A stretch of DNA of 32,066 nt, taken from positions 1-32,066 of the forward strand of contig NZ_NEUB01000633.1 of NCBI RefSeq assembly GCF_002910825.1. The letters run 5' to 3'. Below, one piece after another: positions 6,700 to 14,239 of this stretch. Every line of letters starts with the position of its first letter. The first letter of the stretch is position 1. A program made the position numbers and the translations under genes. Under the pieces are notes generated by a model, which worked only from the letters and a program-made list of their open reading frames with translations, was not told where the DNA came from and made no database searches. The stretch comes from Streptomyces sp. SM1 (lineage in GTDB: Bacteria > Actinomycetota > Actinomycetes > Streptomycetales > Streptomycetaceae).

Positions 6700-7563
6700 T
6701 CAGGGGCCCTGCTGACGGCGCTTCTTCGCGTCGGCGAGTCTCTCTTCGAGTTCCTTGCGGGCGGCTGCGGGATCGTCGTGGAGCGGTGGCGCGAGTTGGC
6801 CACGGCGGGCCAGTTCGCGGGTGATCTTCCGGCCCTTCTCGACCGCTGCTTGGTAGGCCGTGCGGGTCTGGTTGAGCTCGTCATGGATTTGGTCGGCAAG
6901 CGCTTTGAGGTCGGCGTCGGCGAGATGTGCGAATTCGCCGGCAGCCCTGTGGGCCTGGCGTTCGGCCTCCTCGCGCTGGAGGTGCTGGACGACCTTGGAG
7001 CTGTAGTTCTTGCCGGGTGTCGGGGCGGTGCGGACGAAGACGCCGCGCCCCTTGACGGCGTAGATCAGCCCCTCGCTCTTGAGGAGGCGAAGGGCGTTCT
7101 GCGCGGTGGAGTTGGCGATGGTGAACCGCTCTTGCAGCTCACGCGCGGAGGGCAGCTTGCTACCCGGGGGGAAGAGTCCTTCCTTGATCTCTTCGCGCAG
7201 GGTGTCCGCGGTCCGGACGAAGGGGGGGCGGTTGTCCTCTGCGCGGGCCGAACGCCACCCAGGAGGGAAGGGGCCATCTCCTGCCGCGCTTTCGTCGCCG
7301 TCCTTTTCTCCGGTGTCCTGTTGGTCAAGGGGCAGGCTGACGTAGCTGCCCCGGCCGAGGACGGAGTAGACCAGCCCCTCCTGTCGCAGGACGCGCAGGG
7401 CGTTCTGGACCGTGGAGCTGGCGACACCGAACCGCTCTTGCAGCTCGCGCGCCGACGGCAGGCGCTCACCGGGCTGGAGTTCGCCGCTGAGGATGGCGGC
7501 CCGCAGCACTTCGGCGGCCTGGAGATAGGGGGGCCGCGGGTCGTCGTCCAAGGGCAAGGTCAT
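6700..7563 (-). CDS. GntR-family repressor with two tandem HTH domains
   Basis: A 287-aa protein from ATG 7563. Two GntR-type winged helices lie in tandem: one in PYLQAAEVLRAAILSGELQPGERLPSARELQERFGVASSTVQNALRVLRQEGLVYSVLGRG (about residues 11-72, shown by LPSARELQERFG), and a second with LPSARELQERFT (about 110-170). Both end in the G-R-G wing. The C-terminal third is charged and helical (EEAERQAHRAAGEF...KALADQIHDEL), possibly a dimerisation coiled coil. No ligand domain of the FadR or HutC type follows. It sits where KorSA-type transfer repressors lie in AICEs, divergent from the tra operon. CCGTAGCG repeats between the two transcripts, one inside the tra promoter spacer, are the likely operators. 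Tandem HTHs could bind paired sites. Confidence 0.85.
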   Translation of the reverse strand: MTLPLDDDPRPPYLQAAEVLRAAILSGELQPGERLPSARELQERFGVASSTVQNALRVLRQEGLVYSVLGRGSYVSLPLDQQDTGEKDGDESAAGDGPFPPGWRSARAEDNRPPFVRTADTLREEIKEGLFPPGSKLPSARELQERFTIANSTAQNALRLLKSEGLIYAVKGRGVFVRTAPTPGKNYSSKVVQHLQREEAERQAHRAAGEFAHLADADLKALADQIHDELNQTRTAYQAAVEKGRKITRELARRGQLAPPLHDDPAAARKELEERLADAKKRRQQGP

Positions 7564-7570
7564 GGGCCAA

Positions 7571-7587
7571 CCGTAGCGTCCGTAGCG
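7571..7587. promoter_or_regulatory. Two adjacent CCGTAGCG repeats before gntR
   Basis: CCGTAGCGT at 7571-7579 is followed directly by CCGTAGCG at 7580-7587, about 8-24 nt upstream of the gntR start codon. A third copy lies in the tra promoter (7657-7664). They are candidate autoregulatory operators for the tandem-HTH GntR protein. Confidence 0.5.
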
Positions 7588-7642
7588 CCTGCCGCACACG
7601 CCCACACCACCATCCTTATCGACCGTCCCACCTATGCGTGCG

Positions 7643-7671
7643 TTGCATCTATATCGCCGTAGCGCTATGAT
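7643..7671 (+). promoter_or_regulatory. Promoter of the AICE transfer/replication operon with operator
   Basis: TTGCAT (7643-7648), 17-bp spacer, TATGAT (7666-7671): a good housekeeping-sigma promoter facing the operon that begins at 7719. CCGTAGCG (7657-7664), overlapping the palindrome TAGCGCTA (7660-7667), lies at the downstream end of the spacer, so a bound repressor would block RNA polymerase. Confidence 0.65.
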
Positions 7672-7718
7672 CGTCATCGAGTCGATCAAGCGGCTCCATC
7701 GAACGAGGATGTGATGGC

Positions 7719-8072
7719 ATGGCCATGACCCGTATCCGTGTTGCCCTGCTGCCGTCGGCGGTGTGCATCGCGGGCACCGAACCGGCGCTGAAGATCAAGG
7801 ACACTCAGACCGGGGAGGTCGCCACCGACCGGGAGACCGGCGCGTCGCTGTACACGGTGACCGTGATGCTCATGGAGGACGGCCGCGCCGAGGTCCTGAA
7901 GATCACCGTCCCGGAGACGGGCCTGGCGGCCGGGCTCAAGCCGGGGGCGATGGTGCGGCCGGTGGAACTGTTCGCGACCCCGTGGGCGCGGATCTTCAAC
8001 GGTCAGCTGTCCGACGGCGTCGCCTACCGGGCCGCCCGTCTGGAGCTGATCACCGTGGAGGCAACCCAGTGA
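7719..8072 (+). CDS. Conserved AICE protein of unknown function
   Basis: This 117-aa protein is strand-rich (VALLPSAVCIAG, LYTVTVMLMEDGRAEVLKITVP, GAMVRPVELFATPWARI) and looks like a small beta-barrel. I recognise it only as the kind of small protein that opens plasmid and AICE transfer operons in Streptomyces; no function is assigned. The OB-like look could suit single-stranded DNA binding, a speculation. ATG 7719 is preceded by CGAGGA at good spacing. It is the first gene after the GntR-controlled promoter, and its stop overlaps the next start (GTGA). Confidence 0.65.
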   Translation: MAMTRIRVALLPSAVCIAGTEPALKIKDTQTGEVATDRETGASLYTVTVMLMEDGRAEVLKITVPETGLAAGLKPGAMVRPVELFATPWARIFNGQLSDGVAYRAARLELITVEATQ

Positions 8073-8257
8073 CCCGCTTCGAACGCCGCGTGCCGGAACG
8101 GGAGTTGTCTCCGCTCCGGCCGCTGCCGGAGACCGAGGGCAAGGCCACCTTCGCCGTCTCGGCCGCCGTGCTCGATCTACTCGGCCTCAGCCCGGAGCAG
8201 GCGGCCCGCCTCGACCTGGCCCACGTGCTCCACCTGATACACGAAGAGGGGGCCTGA
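8069..8257 (+). CDS. Small AICE protein of unknown function, 62 aa
   Basis: GTG 8069 overlaps the previous stop codon by 4 nt, indicating translational coupling. The protein has a basic N-terminal part and a helical C-terminal part (LDLLGLSPEQAARLDLAHVL). No family is recognised. It lies immediately before the DNA pump gene and may be an accessory factor in transfer or its regulation, which is inferred from position only. Confidence 0.6.
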   Translation: MTRFERRVPERELSPLRPLPETEGKATFAVSAAVLDLLGLSPEQAARLDLAHVLHLIHEEGA

Positions 8258-8258
8258 C

Positions 8259-9647
8259 ATGGAAGCCACGGGATACGCGACGGTTGCGCTGCTGGTCTCA
8301 GTCGTGCTGGTCGGCGCGTGGCTGCTGATGACGGTGATGCGCTACGTCCGCGCAGACAAGGGCACGCGGGTCAGCATGCGACAGGCCGTGCGAGTGCGCT
8401 GGGGCTGGGTACGCCTCGCGCGGATGGCCAAGCTGACGGTCACCGACAAGACCCCGAGCCTGCTCGCGCAGATCACCGCCCAGAAGGACAGTCCCCCGCC
8501 CGCTCCCCGGGTGCTGACTCCGAAGATCAAGGTCAAGCCCGACCAGTTCGGGGTGATCGTCCGGGCGCGCACGCTGCCGCAGGTCGGGCTGGAGGAGTAC
8601 CAGAAGTCGGCCCGGTTCCTGGCCGATGCCTGGCGGTGCACGCGGGTGTCCGTGCTGCCGGATGGCCCCGGCATGGTGGTGATCCGGGGCGTGCGCTCGG
8701 ACCCGCTGACCACGCCCACCACTCACCGGCCCACTGGTCGTCCACCTGCGGATCTGACGCGCTGGGAGCTGGGCGTGGACGAGTACGCCGCGAAGGTGTG
8801 CGTGTCCCTGGCCAACGTGCCCGGGGTGACGGTGGCCGGCGTCCCGGGTGCGGGCAAGACCTCAGGGGTCAACAAGTTCGTCTGCGACTTCGCACCGTCG
8901 GCCGCCGTGCAGATCGCGGGCGCGGACGGAAAGGTGTCACGGGCCTCGGAGGGCGACTACGCCGACCTGGTCAAGCGGATGTTCGCCTTCTGCGGCGACG
9001 ACCTGGACGAGGCGAACGCGCTGTTCAAGCGCCTGGTGGAGCTGCGCAAGCGGCGCTCGGCGACCATCCGGGACGTGCTGGGCGTGAAGAACATGTGGCA
9101 CGTCGACCCCTCTCCTGACTGGCCGCTCACGGTCCTGATCATCGACGAGGCGCACACGTACTTCCGCGAGTACAAGGGCAGCGACGCCACCACCAAGCGC
9201 CTGGCCGCGCTGACGGCGGAGAACGCCCGGCTGGTGGAGGACCTGGTCAAGAAGGGCCGCAGCGTCGGCATCCTGGTGATCCTGATCAGCCAGAAGACCA
9301 GCGGCGACGCCATCCCCACCTTCATCCGCGACGTGTGCCCCATCGGGCTGTCCTTCGCACAGAAGACCGTGGAAGCCGCGGTCGCCGCACTCGGCGAGGA
9401 CATCCGCAACTGGCCCGACGCCAGCCCGGTCACCTTGCAGGACCCCGCCTACGTCGGCGTCGCGGTGATGGCGATGCAGGGCCGCCCCGGCTACACCCGC
9501 ATCCGCACCCCCTACGTCTCCGACGCCGACACGGCCCGCGTCGCCGAAGCCACCTCGCACCTGACCGCCGACCCGGACCTCTGCCTGGACGCCCTCCTCG
9601 CCGCGACCGGACGGACCGCGGAACCCCTGCCGTCGCTCACCAAGTAA
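8259..9647 (+). CDS. FtsK/SpoIIIE-type conjugal DNA translocase (TraSA/TraB-like)
   Basis: A 462-aa protein that would pump double-stranded element DNA between mycelial cells, as known for TraSA of pSAM2 and TraB of Streptomyces plasmids. One N-terminal membrane segment (about residues 5-27) anchors it. The motor domain has Walker A GVPGAGKT (194-201) and Walker B VLIIDEAH with D296-E297. A C-terminal tail (about 425-462) corresponds to the winged-helix part that reads 8-bp repeats in TraB. The length is at the short end for the family. The start ATG 8259 lies 1 nt after the previous stop, with GAAGAGGGGG as ribosome site, so it belongs to the same operon. Confidence 0.9.
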   Translation: MEATGYATVALLVSVVLVGAWLLMTVMRYVRADKGTRVSMRQAVRVRWGWVRLARMAKLTVTDKTPSLLAQITAQKDSPPPAPRVLTPKIKVKPDQFGVIVRARTLPQVGLEEYQKSARFLADAWRCTRVSVLPDGPGMVVIRGVRSDPLTTPTTHRPTGRPPADLTRWELGVDEYAAKVCVSLANVPGVTVAGVPGAGKTSGVNKFVCDFAPSAAVQIAGADGKVSRASEGDYADLVKRMFAFCGDDLDEANALFKRLVELRKRRSATIRDVLGVKNMWHVDPSPDWPLTVLIIDEAHTYFREYKGSDATTKRLAALTAENARLVEDLVKKGRSVGILVILISQKTSGDAIPTFIRDVCPIGLSFAQKTVEAAVAALGEDIRNWPDASPVTLQDPAYVGVAVMAMQGRPGYTRIRTPYVSDADTARVAEATSHLTADPDLCLDALLAATGRTAEPLPSLTK

Positions 9648-9682
9648 CCGTAAAAGCCCACACTGGAAGAGAGGTTGAGGAC

Positions 9683-10402
9683 ATGGCGGAGGAACGGTTC
9701 ACCCGGCGCACCGTGACCGTGGTCATGGCGGTCATCGCGGCCCTGGCCTTCGTCTTCTCCTTCGGCAACGTCTGGGCACTCGCCCTGCGACTCGGCGTCC
9801 CCCACCCGATCGCGCCACTGATCGCCCCCATGGTCGACCTGTCCGTCGTCGGGCTCCTGGTCGCACTGCGCTTCCTCGCCCTGCACGGCGTCCCCAAGCA
9901 TGAGCTGAAGGCCGGCACCCGGCTGCTCCACCTGTGCGGCCTACTCACCCTCGCCCTGAACACCGCCGAACCCCTGCTGACCGGACGCTACGGACGGGCC
10001 TGCCTCGACACCGTGGCCCCGCTCCTGCTCCTCGGCTGGGGCCACGTCGGCCCCGCCTTCCTCGCCCAGTTCCACACCCACACCCACCCCACCCCGCCCC
10101 TGGAGGCCGCCTTCCCCATCCTGGAACCGGTGCCCGACGAAGCACCCGCACCCGAGCCCCGGACGCCCGCCCCTGTCGAGGAACTGGAGCCCACTCCGGC
10201 TCCGGCCACTGCTCCGCCCGCCGCCGCCAAGATAACTCAGCCTGCCTCCGGCCCGGCTCTGCCGGTCGCCCTCCTGGACGCGGCCCGGCGCATCGCGGAC
10301 ACCCACCGCGCCGAGCACGGAACACCGATCAGCGCCGCCCACCTGGGCGCGCGCATGGGCGTCGCCCTGCCGGTGGCCACCGCCGCACTGGTTCAGCTCT
10401 GA
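9683..10402 (+). CDS. DUF2637 (Spd-like) membrane protein
   Basis: A 239-aa protein with four predicted membrane segments in the first ~130 residues (VMAVIAALAFVFSFGNVWAL, IAPMVDLSVVGLLVALRFLA, LCGLLTLALNT, VAPLLLLGWGHVGPAFL). A Pro/Ala-rich linker and a small helical C-terminal domain with a helix-turn-helix look (TPISAAHLGARMGVALPVATAAL) follow. DUF2637 proteins occupy the spd (intramycelial spread) position in AICEs and plasmids. With the pump gene upstream, the likely role is spreading the element along the hypha. ATG 9683 is preceded by GAGAGGTTGAGG; the gap to the pump gene is 35 nt. Confidence 0.8.
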   Translation: MAEERFTRRTVTVVMAVIAALAFVFSFGNVWALALRLGVPHPIAPLIAPMVDLSVVGLLVALRFLALHGVPKHELKAGTRLLHLCGLLTLALNTAEPLLTGRYGRACLDTVAPLLLLGWGHVGPAFLAQFHTHTHPTPPLEAAFPILEPVPDEAPAPEPRTPAPVEELEPTPAPATAPPAAAKITQPASGPALPVALLDAARRIADTHRAEHGTPISAAHLGARMGVALPVATAALVQL

Positions 10403-10469
10403 GCCCCGGCCATCCCCGGCCGCATCCCCCTCGCTGAACCCACACTCACCCCCGGGCCTGGTTCGCCAT

Positions 10470-10521
10470 GCCCCGAGCAGCACCAACACGCCTACAGATC
10501 CGGCTGGTTGCTGCTCGGGGC
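10470..10521 (+). promoter_or_regulatory. Hairpin upstream of rep, candidate double-strand origin or attenuator
   Basis: GCCCCGAGCAGCA (10470-10482) pairs perfectly with TGCTGCTCGGGGC (10509-10521) around a 26-nt loop, ending 31 bp before the rep start codon. Rolling-circle initiators nick in or near such hairpins, often beside rep. It could also limit rep expression. No nick consensus can be named by eye. Confidence 0.45.
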
Positions 10522-10552
10522 CACCACCCCGGACAGAAGGGAAACGCCCCGA

Positions 10553-11998
10553 ATGGTCACCCTGGACCTGCGCCACGTGGCAAGCCCCGCCGTACGGGAC
10601 CTTCTCCACCTGGTCAACCACCCCGATTTCGACCACGCACAGCAGCAGATCGAACACCTCGGCGGCTGCACCGAACCCGTCCGCCTGACCGGCCACAGCA
10701 CCACCATCGACACCACGACCGGCGAGGTGCTGCGCTCCTACACCTCTTCCGACGAGCCCACGGGCAGCCTGCTCACCGCGTGCGGCAACCGCCGCGCCTC
10801 GCGCTGCCCTGCCTGCTCCCGCCTCTACGCCGCCGACACCTACCACCTCATCCGCGCCGGCCTCTCCGGCGGCAAGACCGTGCCTGACACAGTCCGCACC
10901 CACCCCCGCGTCTTCGTCACCCTCACCCCGCCGTCCTTCGGCCCCGTCCACAACCGCCTCACCACCCCCGGTGGCGATGTCCGGCCCTGCCGCTGCCGCA
11001 AGATCCACGAACTTAACGACGCCCTGATCGGCACGCCGCTGAACCCGGCGACGTACGACTACGCGGGCGCGGTCCTGTTCAACGCCCACGCCTCTGCCCT
11101 GTGGGGCCGCTTCACCACCTACCTGCGCCGTGAGATCGCCGCCGGGCTCGGTATGACCCAGAAGGCCGCCCACACGGTCCTGCGGGTGTCCTTCGCGAAG
11201 GTCGCCGAGTACCAGCAGCGCGGTCTGGTCCACTTTCACGCCGTCATCCGGCTCGACGGCCCGGACGGCAGCAGCCAGCCCTCGCCGCCGTACGCCACCG
11301 TCGCCGTGCTCGCTGAGGCTGCCCGCGCCGCCGCTGCGCGGGTCCGCGTCACAGTGGAGTCGGATGCAGTCGGGGAACGCGAACTCGGATGGGGCGAACA
11401 GTTCGACGTGCGCGAGATCGCCTCCTTCGGCACCGACGCCGAATTTACCGACCAGGCCGTGGCCGCCTACGTGGCCAAGTACGCCACCAAGTCCGCCGAC
11501 GCCTCCGGCACCCTCGACCGCACCCTCCTCTGCCGCCCCTGCCAGGGACGCGGCGCCACCCTCCTGCCCCACGGCACCCCGCTCCCGTGCACCGCCTGCG
11601 ACGGCACCGGACAGGCCCGCCCGCTGACCCGGCTCCCCGTCGCCCGGCACGTCCGGCAGATGATCCGCACCTGCTGGGAACTGGGCAAGCTGCCGGAATT
11701 CGCCCACCTCAAGCTCCGGAAGTGGGCGCACATGCTCGGCTTCCGGGGCCACTTCTCCACCAAGTCCCGCAGCTACTCCACCACCCTGGGCGCGCTGCGT
11801 GACGTCCGCCGCGCCTGGCGCACCGAACAGGCCCACGCCCACGCCGGACTGCCCGAACCAGACCCGACGACCACACTCGTCGTCGGCCGCTGGGACTACC
11901 TCGGCTCGGGCTACAGCCCCGGCGCGGCCCTCCTTGCCGCCGGCGTCTGGCATCGCAGGGAACTGGAACGGCAGTTCGTGGCCGAAGGGGGCTGCTGA
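10553..11998 (+). CDS. repSA-like: RepSA-type rolling-circle replication initiator
   Basis: A 481-aa protein from ATG 10553, with AGAAGG about 12 nt upstream; the frame opens earlier at TTG 10508. The N-terminal part has a Cys pair in SRCPACSRLY as in other AICE Rep proteins. The metal-binding motif HFHAV (H227, H229) and the YVAKY motif (Y306 and Y310) match the HUH endonuclease motifs II and III; two tyrosines with this spacing recall superfamily I initiators. A second Cys cluster (CRPCQGRG...CTACDGTG) lies at about 325-355. It would nick the element's origin and start rolling-circle replication after excision. Its stop overlaps the xis start (TGATG), so rep, xis and int form one coupled unit. 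Confidence 0.9.
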   Translation: MVTLDLRHVASPAVRDLLHLVNHPDFDHAQQQIEHLGGCTEPVRLTGHSTTIDTTTGEVLRSYTSSDEPTGSLLTACGNRRASRCPACSRLYAADTYHLIRAGLSGGKTVPDTVRTHPRVFVTLTPPSFGPVHNRLTTPGGDVRPCRCRKIHELNDALIGTPLNPATYDYAGAVLFNAHASALWGRFTTYLRREIAAGLGMTQKAAHTVLRVSFAKVAEYQQRGLVHFHAVIRLDGPDGSSQPSPPYATVAVLAEAARAAAARVRVTVESDAVGERELGWGEQFDVREIASFGTDAEFTDQAVAAYVAKYATKSADASGTLDRTLLCRPCQGRGATLLPHGTPLPCTACDGTGQARPLTRLPVARHVRQMIRTCWELGKLPEFAHLKLRKWAHMLGFRGHFSTKSRSYSTTLGALRDVRRAWRTEQAHAHAGLPEPDPTTTLVVGRWDYLGSGYSPGAALLAAGVWHRRELERQFVAEGGC

Positions 11999-12222
11999 TG
12001 GCCTCGCCCCCGCTCGCTGTCCTCCACGCGGAAGTGGCACCGGCGCTGGATCTGCTCACGGTGCCCCAGGTCATGGCCCGTCTCCAGCTCGGCCGCTCCG
12101 CCGTCTACGACCTGCTCCGCACCGGCCAGCTCGCCTCGATCACCCTCGGCCGCGCCCGCCGCATCCCCACCCACGCCCTCACCGACTTCATCCGCACCCG
12201 CATGGAACAGGAAGCCGCCTGA
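11998..12222 (+). CDS. xis: Excisionase, small helix-turn-helix protein
   Basis: A 74-aa protein with an excisionase-type winged helix: LLTVPQVMARLQLGRSAVYD followed by LLRTGQLASITLGRARRIP. It would bind near the attachment site and direct the integrase toward excision. The start overlaps the rep stop by one base, and its own stop overlaps the int start in the same way (TGATG), the usual rep-xis-int coupling of AICEs. Confidence 0.9.
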   Translation: MASPPLAVLHAEVAPALDLLTVPQVMARLQLGRSAVYDLLRTGQLASITLGRARRIPTHALTDFIRTRMEQEAA

Positions 12223-13502
12223 TGACCACAGCCCGCCCCGCTCCGTCCCGCCGCTCCCGCGCCCGTGCGAACGGTGACGGGACCATCTACCAGCGCAAGG
12301 ACGGGCGCTGGGAAGCCGCCGGATACGTGCTGGCCCCCGGCAACACCCGTAAGCGCGTCCGGGTCTACGGCGCTACCCGTAGAGACGCGATGACCAAGCT
12401 CACCGAGAAGATCGCCGCCAGCAACCGCGGTCTCCCCATCGCCGCAGCCGACAGCACGGTGAACGCCTACCTCGCGTACTGGCTGGACGGCGTCGCCGTT
12501 CACCACCTGCGGGAGAACACTCACACCCGCTACGCCGCCGCCATCCGTCTCCACCTCAATCCCGGCCTCGGAGTCAAGAAACTCGCCCGGCTCACCACCC
12601 GCGACGTGCGCACCTTCCTCAACGGGCTGCGCACCGCCTGCCAGTGCTGCGCCCAGGAACGGGACTCCGTCCGGCGGTCCTGCTGCGCCATCGGCCAGTG
12701 CTGCGGAAAGCGGCTCTCGCCGCTGACCGTGACGTACGTCCACGCCGTGCTCAAGTCCGCTCTGGAACACGCAGTCCGCGAGGACGAGCTGCCGCGCAAC
12801 GTCGCCCGGAACGTCAAGACAACCACGCCCCGCCCCAGGCGCTTCCAGCCCCTCACCGCCGCCGAAGCCCGGCAACTCCTCCATGCGGCCAACGGAGACC
12901 GGCTTCACGCCCTGTACGAACTCGCTCTGCGCACCGGACTCCGCAAGGGCGAACTCCTCGGCCTCCACTGGGAAGACCTCGACCTCGACGGCGGCACCGC
13001 CACCATCCACCGCTCCCTCCAGCGGACCCGCAGCCAGGGTCTGACCGTCCTGAACACCAAGACCCTGGCCTCCGAGCGCCGCATCGCCCTCCCCACCGAA
13101 TGCATCAACTCCCTCAAGATCCACCAGGAACGGCAGCAGGAAGAGCGCCAGGCTGCCGGAACGAGCTGGACGGACAACGGACTCGTCTTCACCACCCCGA
13201 AAGGCAGGCCGCTCGACCCCACCAACCTCACCCGCCGCTTCCGCCGCCTCCTACACGGCGCGGAACTCCGGACGATCCGCTTCCACGACCTCCGGCACTC
13301 GACCGCCACCCTCCTCCTGGATCAGGGCGTCGACCTCGTCGTCATCAAGGAACTCCTCGGCCACGCCCACATCGGCGTCACCGCCGGCGTCTACGCCCAC
13401 GTCCGACTCCGCCTCCAGCGCCAGGCCATCGACACCCTCGGTAGTATCCTCAGCCAGACCGACGCCCCGGACGACCCACCCACCGCAACCGTCGTCCGCT
13501 GA
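12222..13502 (+). CDS. int: AICE tyrosine integrase (intact)
   Basis: A 426-aa tyrosine recombinase for site-specific integration and excision of the element. The N-terminal ~75 residues (ANGDGTIYQRKDGRWEAAGY) form the arm-binding AP2-like domain. The core-binding domain follows and carries a Cys-rich insertion (CQCC...SCCAIGQCC, about 149-170), likely zinc-binding and also present in int1. The catalytic domain shows RTGLRKGELLGL (Arg), FHDLRHSTATLL (His-x-x-Arg) and LLGHAHIGVTAGVYAHV (His, then Tyr nucleophile). ATG 12222 overlaps the xis stop. It is about 70% similar by eye to the truncated int1, so two related elements meet here. The stop is followed by the repeat pair and a strong terminator. 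Confidence 0.93.
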   Translation: MTTARPAPSRRSRARANGDGTIYQRKDGRWEAAGYVLAPGNTRKRVRVYGATRRDAMTKLTEKIAASNRGLPIAAADSTVNAYLAYWLDGVAVHHLRENTHTRYAAAIRLHLNPGLGVKKLARLTTRDVRTFLNGLRTACQCCAQERDSVRRSCCAIGQCCGKRLSPLTVTYVHAVLKSALEHAVREDELPRNVARNVKTTTPRPRRFQPLTAAEARQLLHAANGDRLHALYELALRTGLRKGELLGLHWEDLDLDGGTATIHRSLQRTRSQGLTVLNTKTLASERRIALPTECINSLKIHQERQQEERQAAGTSWTDNGLVFTTPKGRPLDPTNLTRRFRRLLHGAELRTIRFHDLRHSTATLLLDQGVDLVVIKELLGHAHIGVTAGVYAHVRLRLQRQAIDTLGSILSQTDAPDDPPTATVVR

Positions 13503-13503
13503 C

Positions 13504-13525
13504 GTTGCCGTCACCGTTGCCGTCA
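13504..13525 (+). repeat. Paired TGCCGTC repeats after int2
   Basis: GTTGCCGTC, 5 bp, TGCCGTCA, beginning 1 bp after the int2 stop. It matches the pairs at 4035-4056 and 2932-2954 and is a probable arm-type integrase site at the right end of the AICE. Confidence 0.6.
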
Positions 13526-13532
13526 AACGACC

Positions 13533-13572
13533 AAAGGGGCCCCGCCGGAGATCACTCCGGCGGGGCCCCTTT
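13533..13572. terminator. Perfect 18-bp hairpin, bidirectional terminator
   Basis: 13533-13550 and 13555-13572 are exact reverse complements around a 4-nt loop, with A-rich and T-rich flanks on the two strands. It would terminate int2 on the plus strand and the immunity gene (13668-14237) on the minus strand. Confidence 0.85.
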
Positions 13573-13667
13573 GCTTTCTTCTATTTCCCCCATAATTCAA
13601 TCGCCAGGAAATTGCGCAATCAAACCAAGGGTATGCGGAACGCATCAATCCCAGCGCCCGATTCCAT

Positions 13668-14237
13668 CTACCCAGACGAAGAAGTGCCGCTCGCTGGAAT
13701 CTTATAGGCGGCCGCAATGCTCTCATCGAAAATCACGACTAGCGCATCAGGCATATAGGTGAATCCCGCCCCGTCGGATTCACCTAGCGCAATCACCAGG
13801 CTCGACTTATCGGAGAACCCGAAGCGGTACGCCCAAGGCATTTCTGGGCATCCCTCGTTAGGGACATGCCAGGCGGCTCCGAGGCTGGCGATCGACACAC
13901 CGAGGAACCGGCTCCAATCGATGTGATTACTCACATCAATAGGGTCTCCAAGCGATTTTGCGCCCGACTCTCCGGGGCCCCTGAACTCGATCGCCATGCC
14001 TTCATTGAAACCATCCATCGCCCAGGCCAGAACCAGCACGGACCCGCTCTCCATGCCCAGCTCAACGGCCATGTCGACTTCGTGAGCGCGATCTTCTCTA
14101 TGCCCTTCGGGCCAGCTGTTCCCACGCAACGCCACATAGCGGACCGTTCGCACGACCTCGCCTGCGATAGCTTCCTGGAGTTCAGCAACACTGGCACCAT
14201 TGTGGGCCCGAGCATCCCACGGCTGGATTGCCAACAT
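13668..14237 (-). CDS. Putative immunity protein for the RHS toxin tip
   Basis: A 189-aa soluble protein of no family I recognise. ATG 14237 lies 2 nt after the RHS stop, so the two are almost certainly translationally coupled, the normal arrangement of a polymorphic toxin and its immunity gene. The sequence alternates strands and short helices (SGSVLVLAWAMDGFNEGMAI, RFLGVSIASLGAAWHVP, FTYMPDALVVIFDESIAAAY). The composition is less GC-rich than the RHS core, consistent with exchange of the tip together with its immunity gene. The function is inferred from position. Confidence 0.65.
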   Translation of the reverse strand: MLAIQPWDARAHNGASVAELQEAIAGEVVRTVRYVALRGNSWPEGHREDRAHEVDMAVELGMESGSVLVLAWAMDGFNEGMAIEFRGPGESGAKSLGDPIDVSNHIDWSRFLGVSIASLGAAWHVPNEGCPEMPWAYRFGFSDKSSLVIALGESDGAGFTYMPDALVVIFDESIAAAYKIPASGTSSSG

Positions 14238-14239
14238 TT

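Larger units (their letters stand above)
4035..13525 (+). mobile_element. Actinomycete integrative and conjugative element (AICE, pSAM2 type)
   Basis: The gene set matches AICEs: GntR regulator, FtsK-type conjugal DNA pump, Spd-like membrane protein, RepSA-type rolling-circle initiator, excisionase and tyrosine integrase in the standard rep-xis-int order. The coordinates run between the outermost matching repeat pairs; the real ends probably lie slightly outside (3944-4034 and 13526-13667). No tRNA gene adjoins int2, unlike many AICEs. The cargo seems limited to the three minus-strand genes at 4114-6143. All core genes look intact, so the element may still replicate, excise and transfer. Confidence 0.85.

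Noticed and set aside
10468..10887. Plus-strand frame overlapping the rep 5' end
   Set aside because: The translation is almost all Arg/Pro/His, the usual out-of-frame pattern of high-GC DNA; it also runs through the rep hairpin.
9941..12040. Very long minus-strand frame (699 codons) opposite rep
   Set aside because: Gly/Val/Ala-rich antisense of rep and the spd gene; the plus strand has clear motifs and coupled starts.
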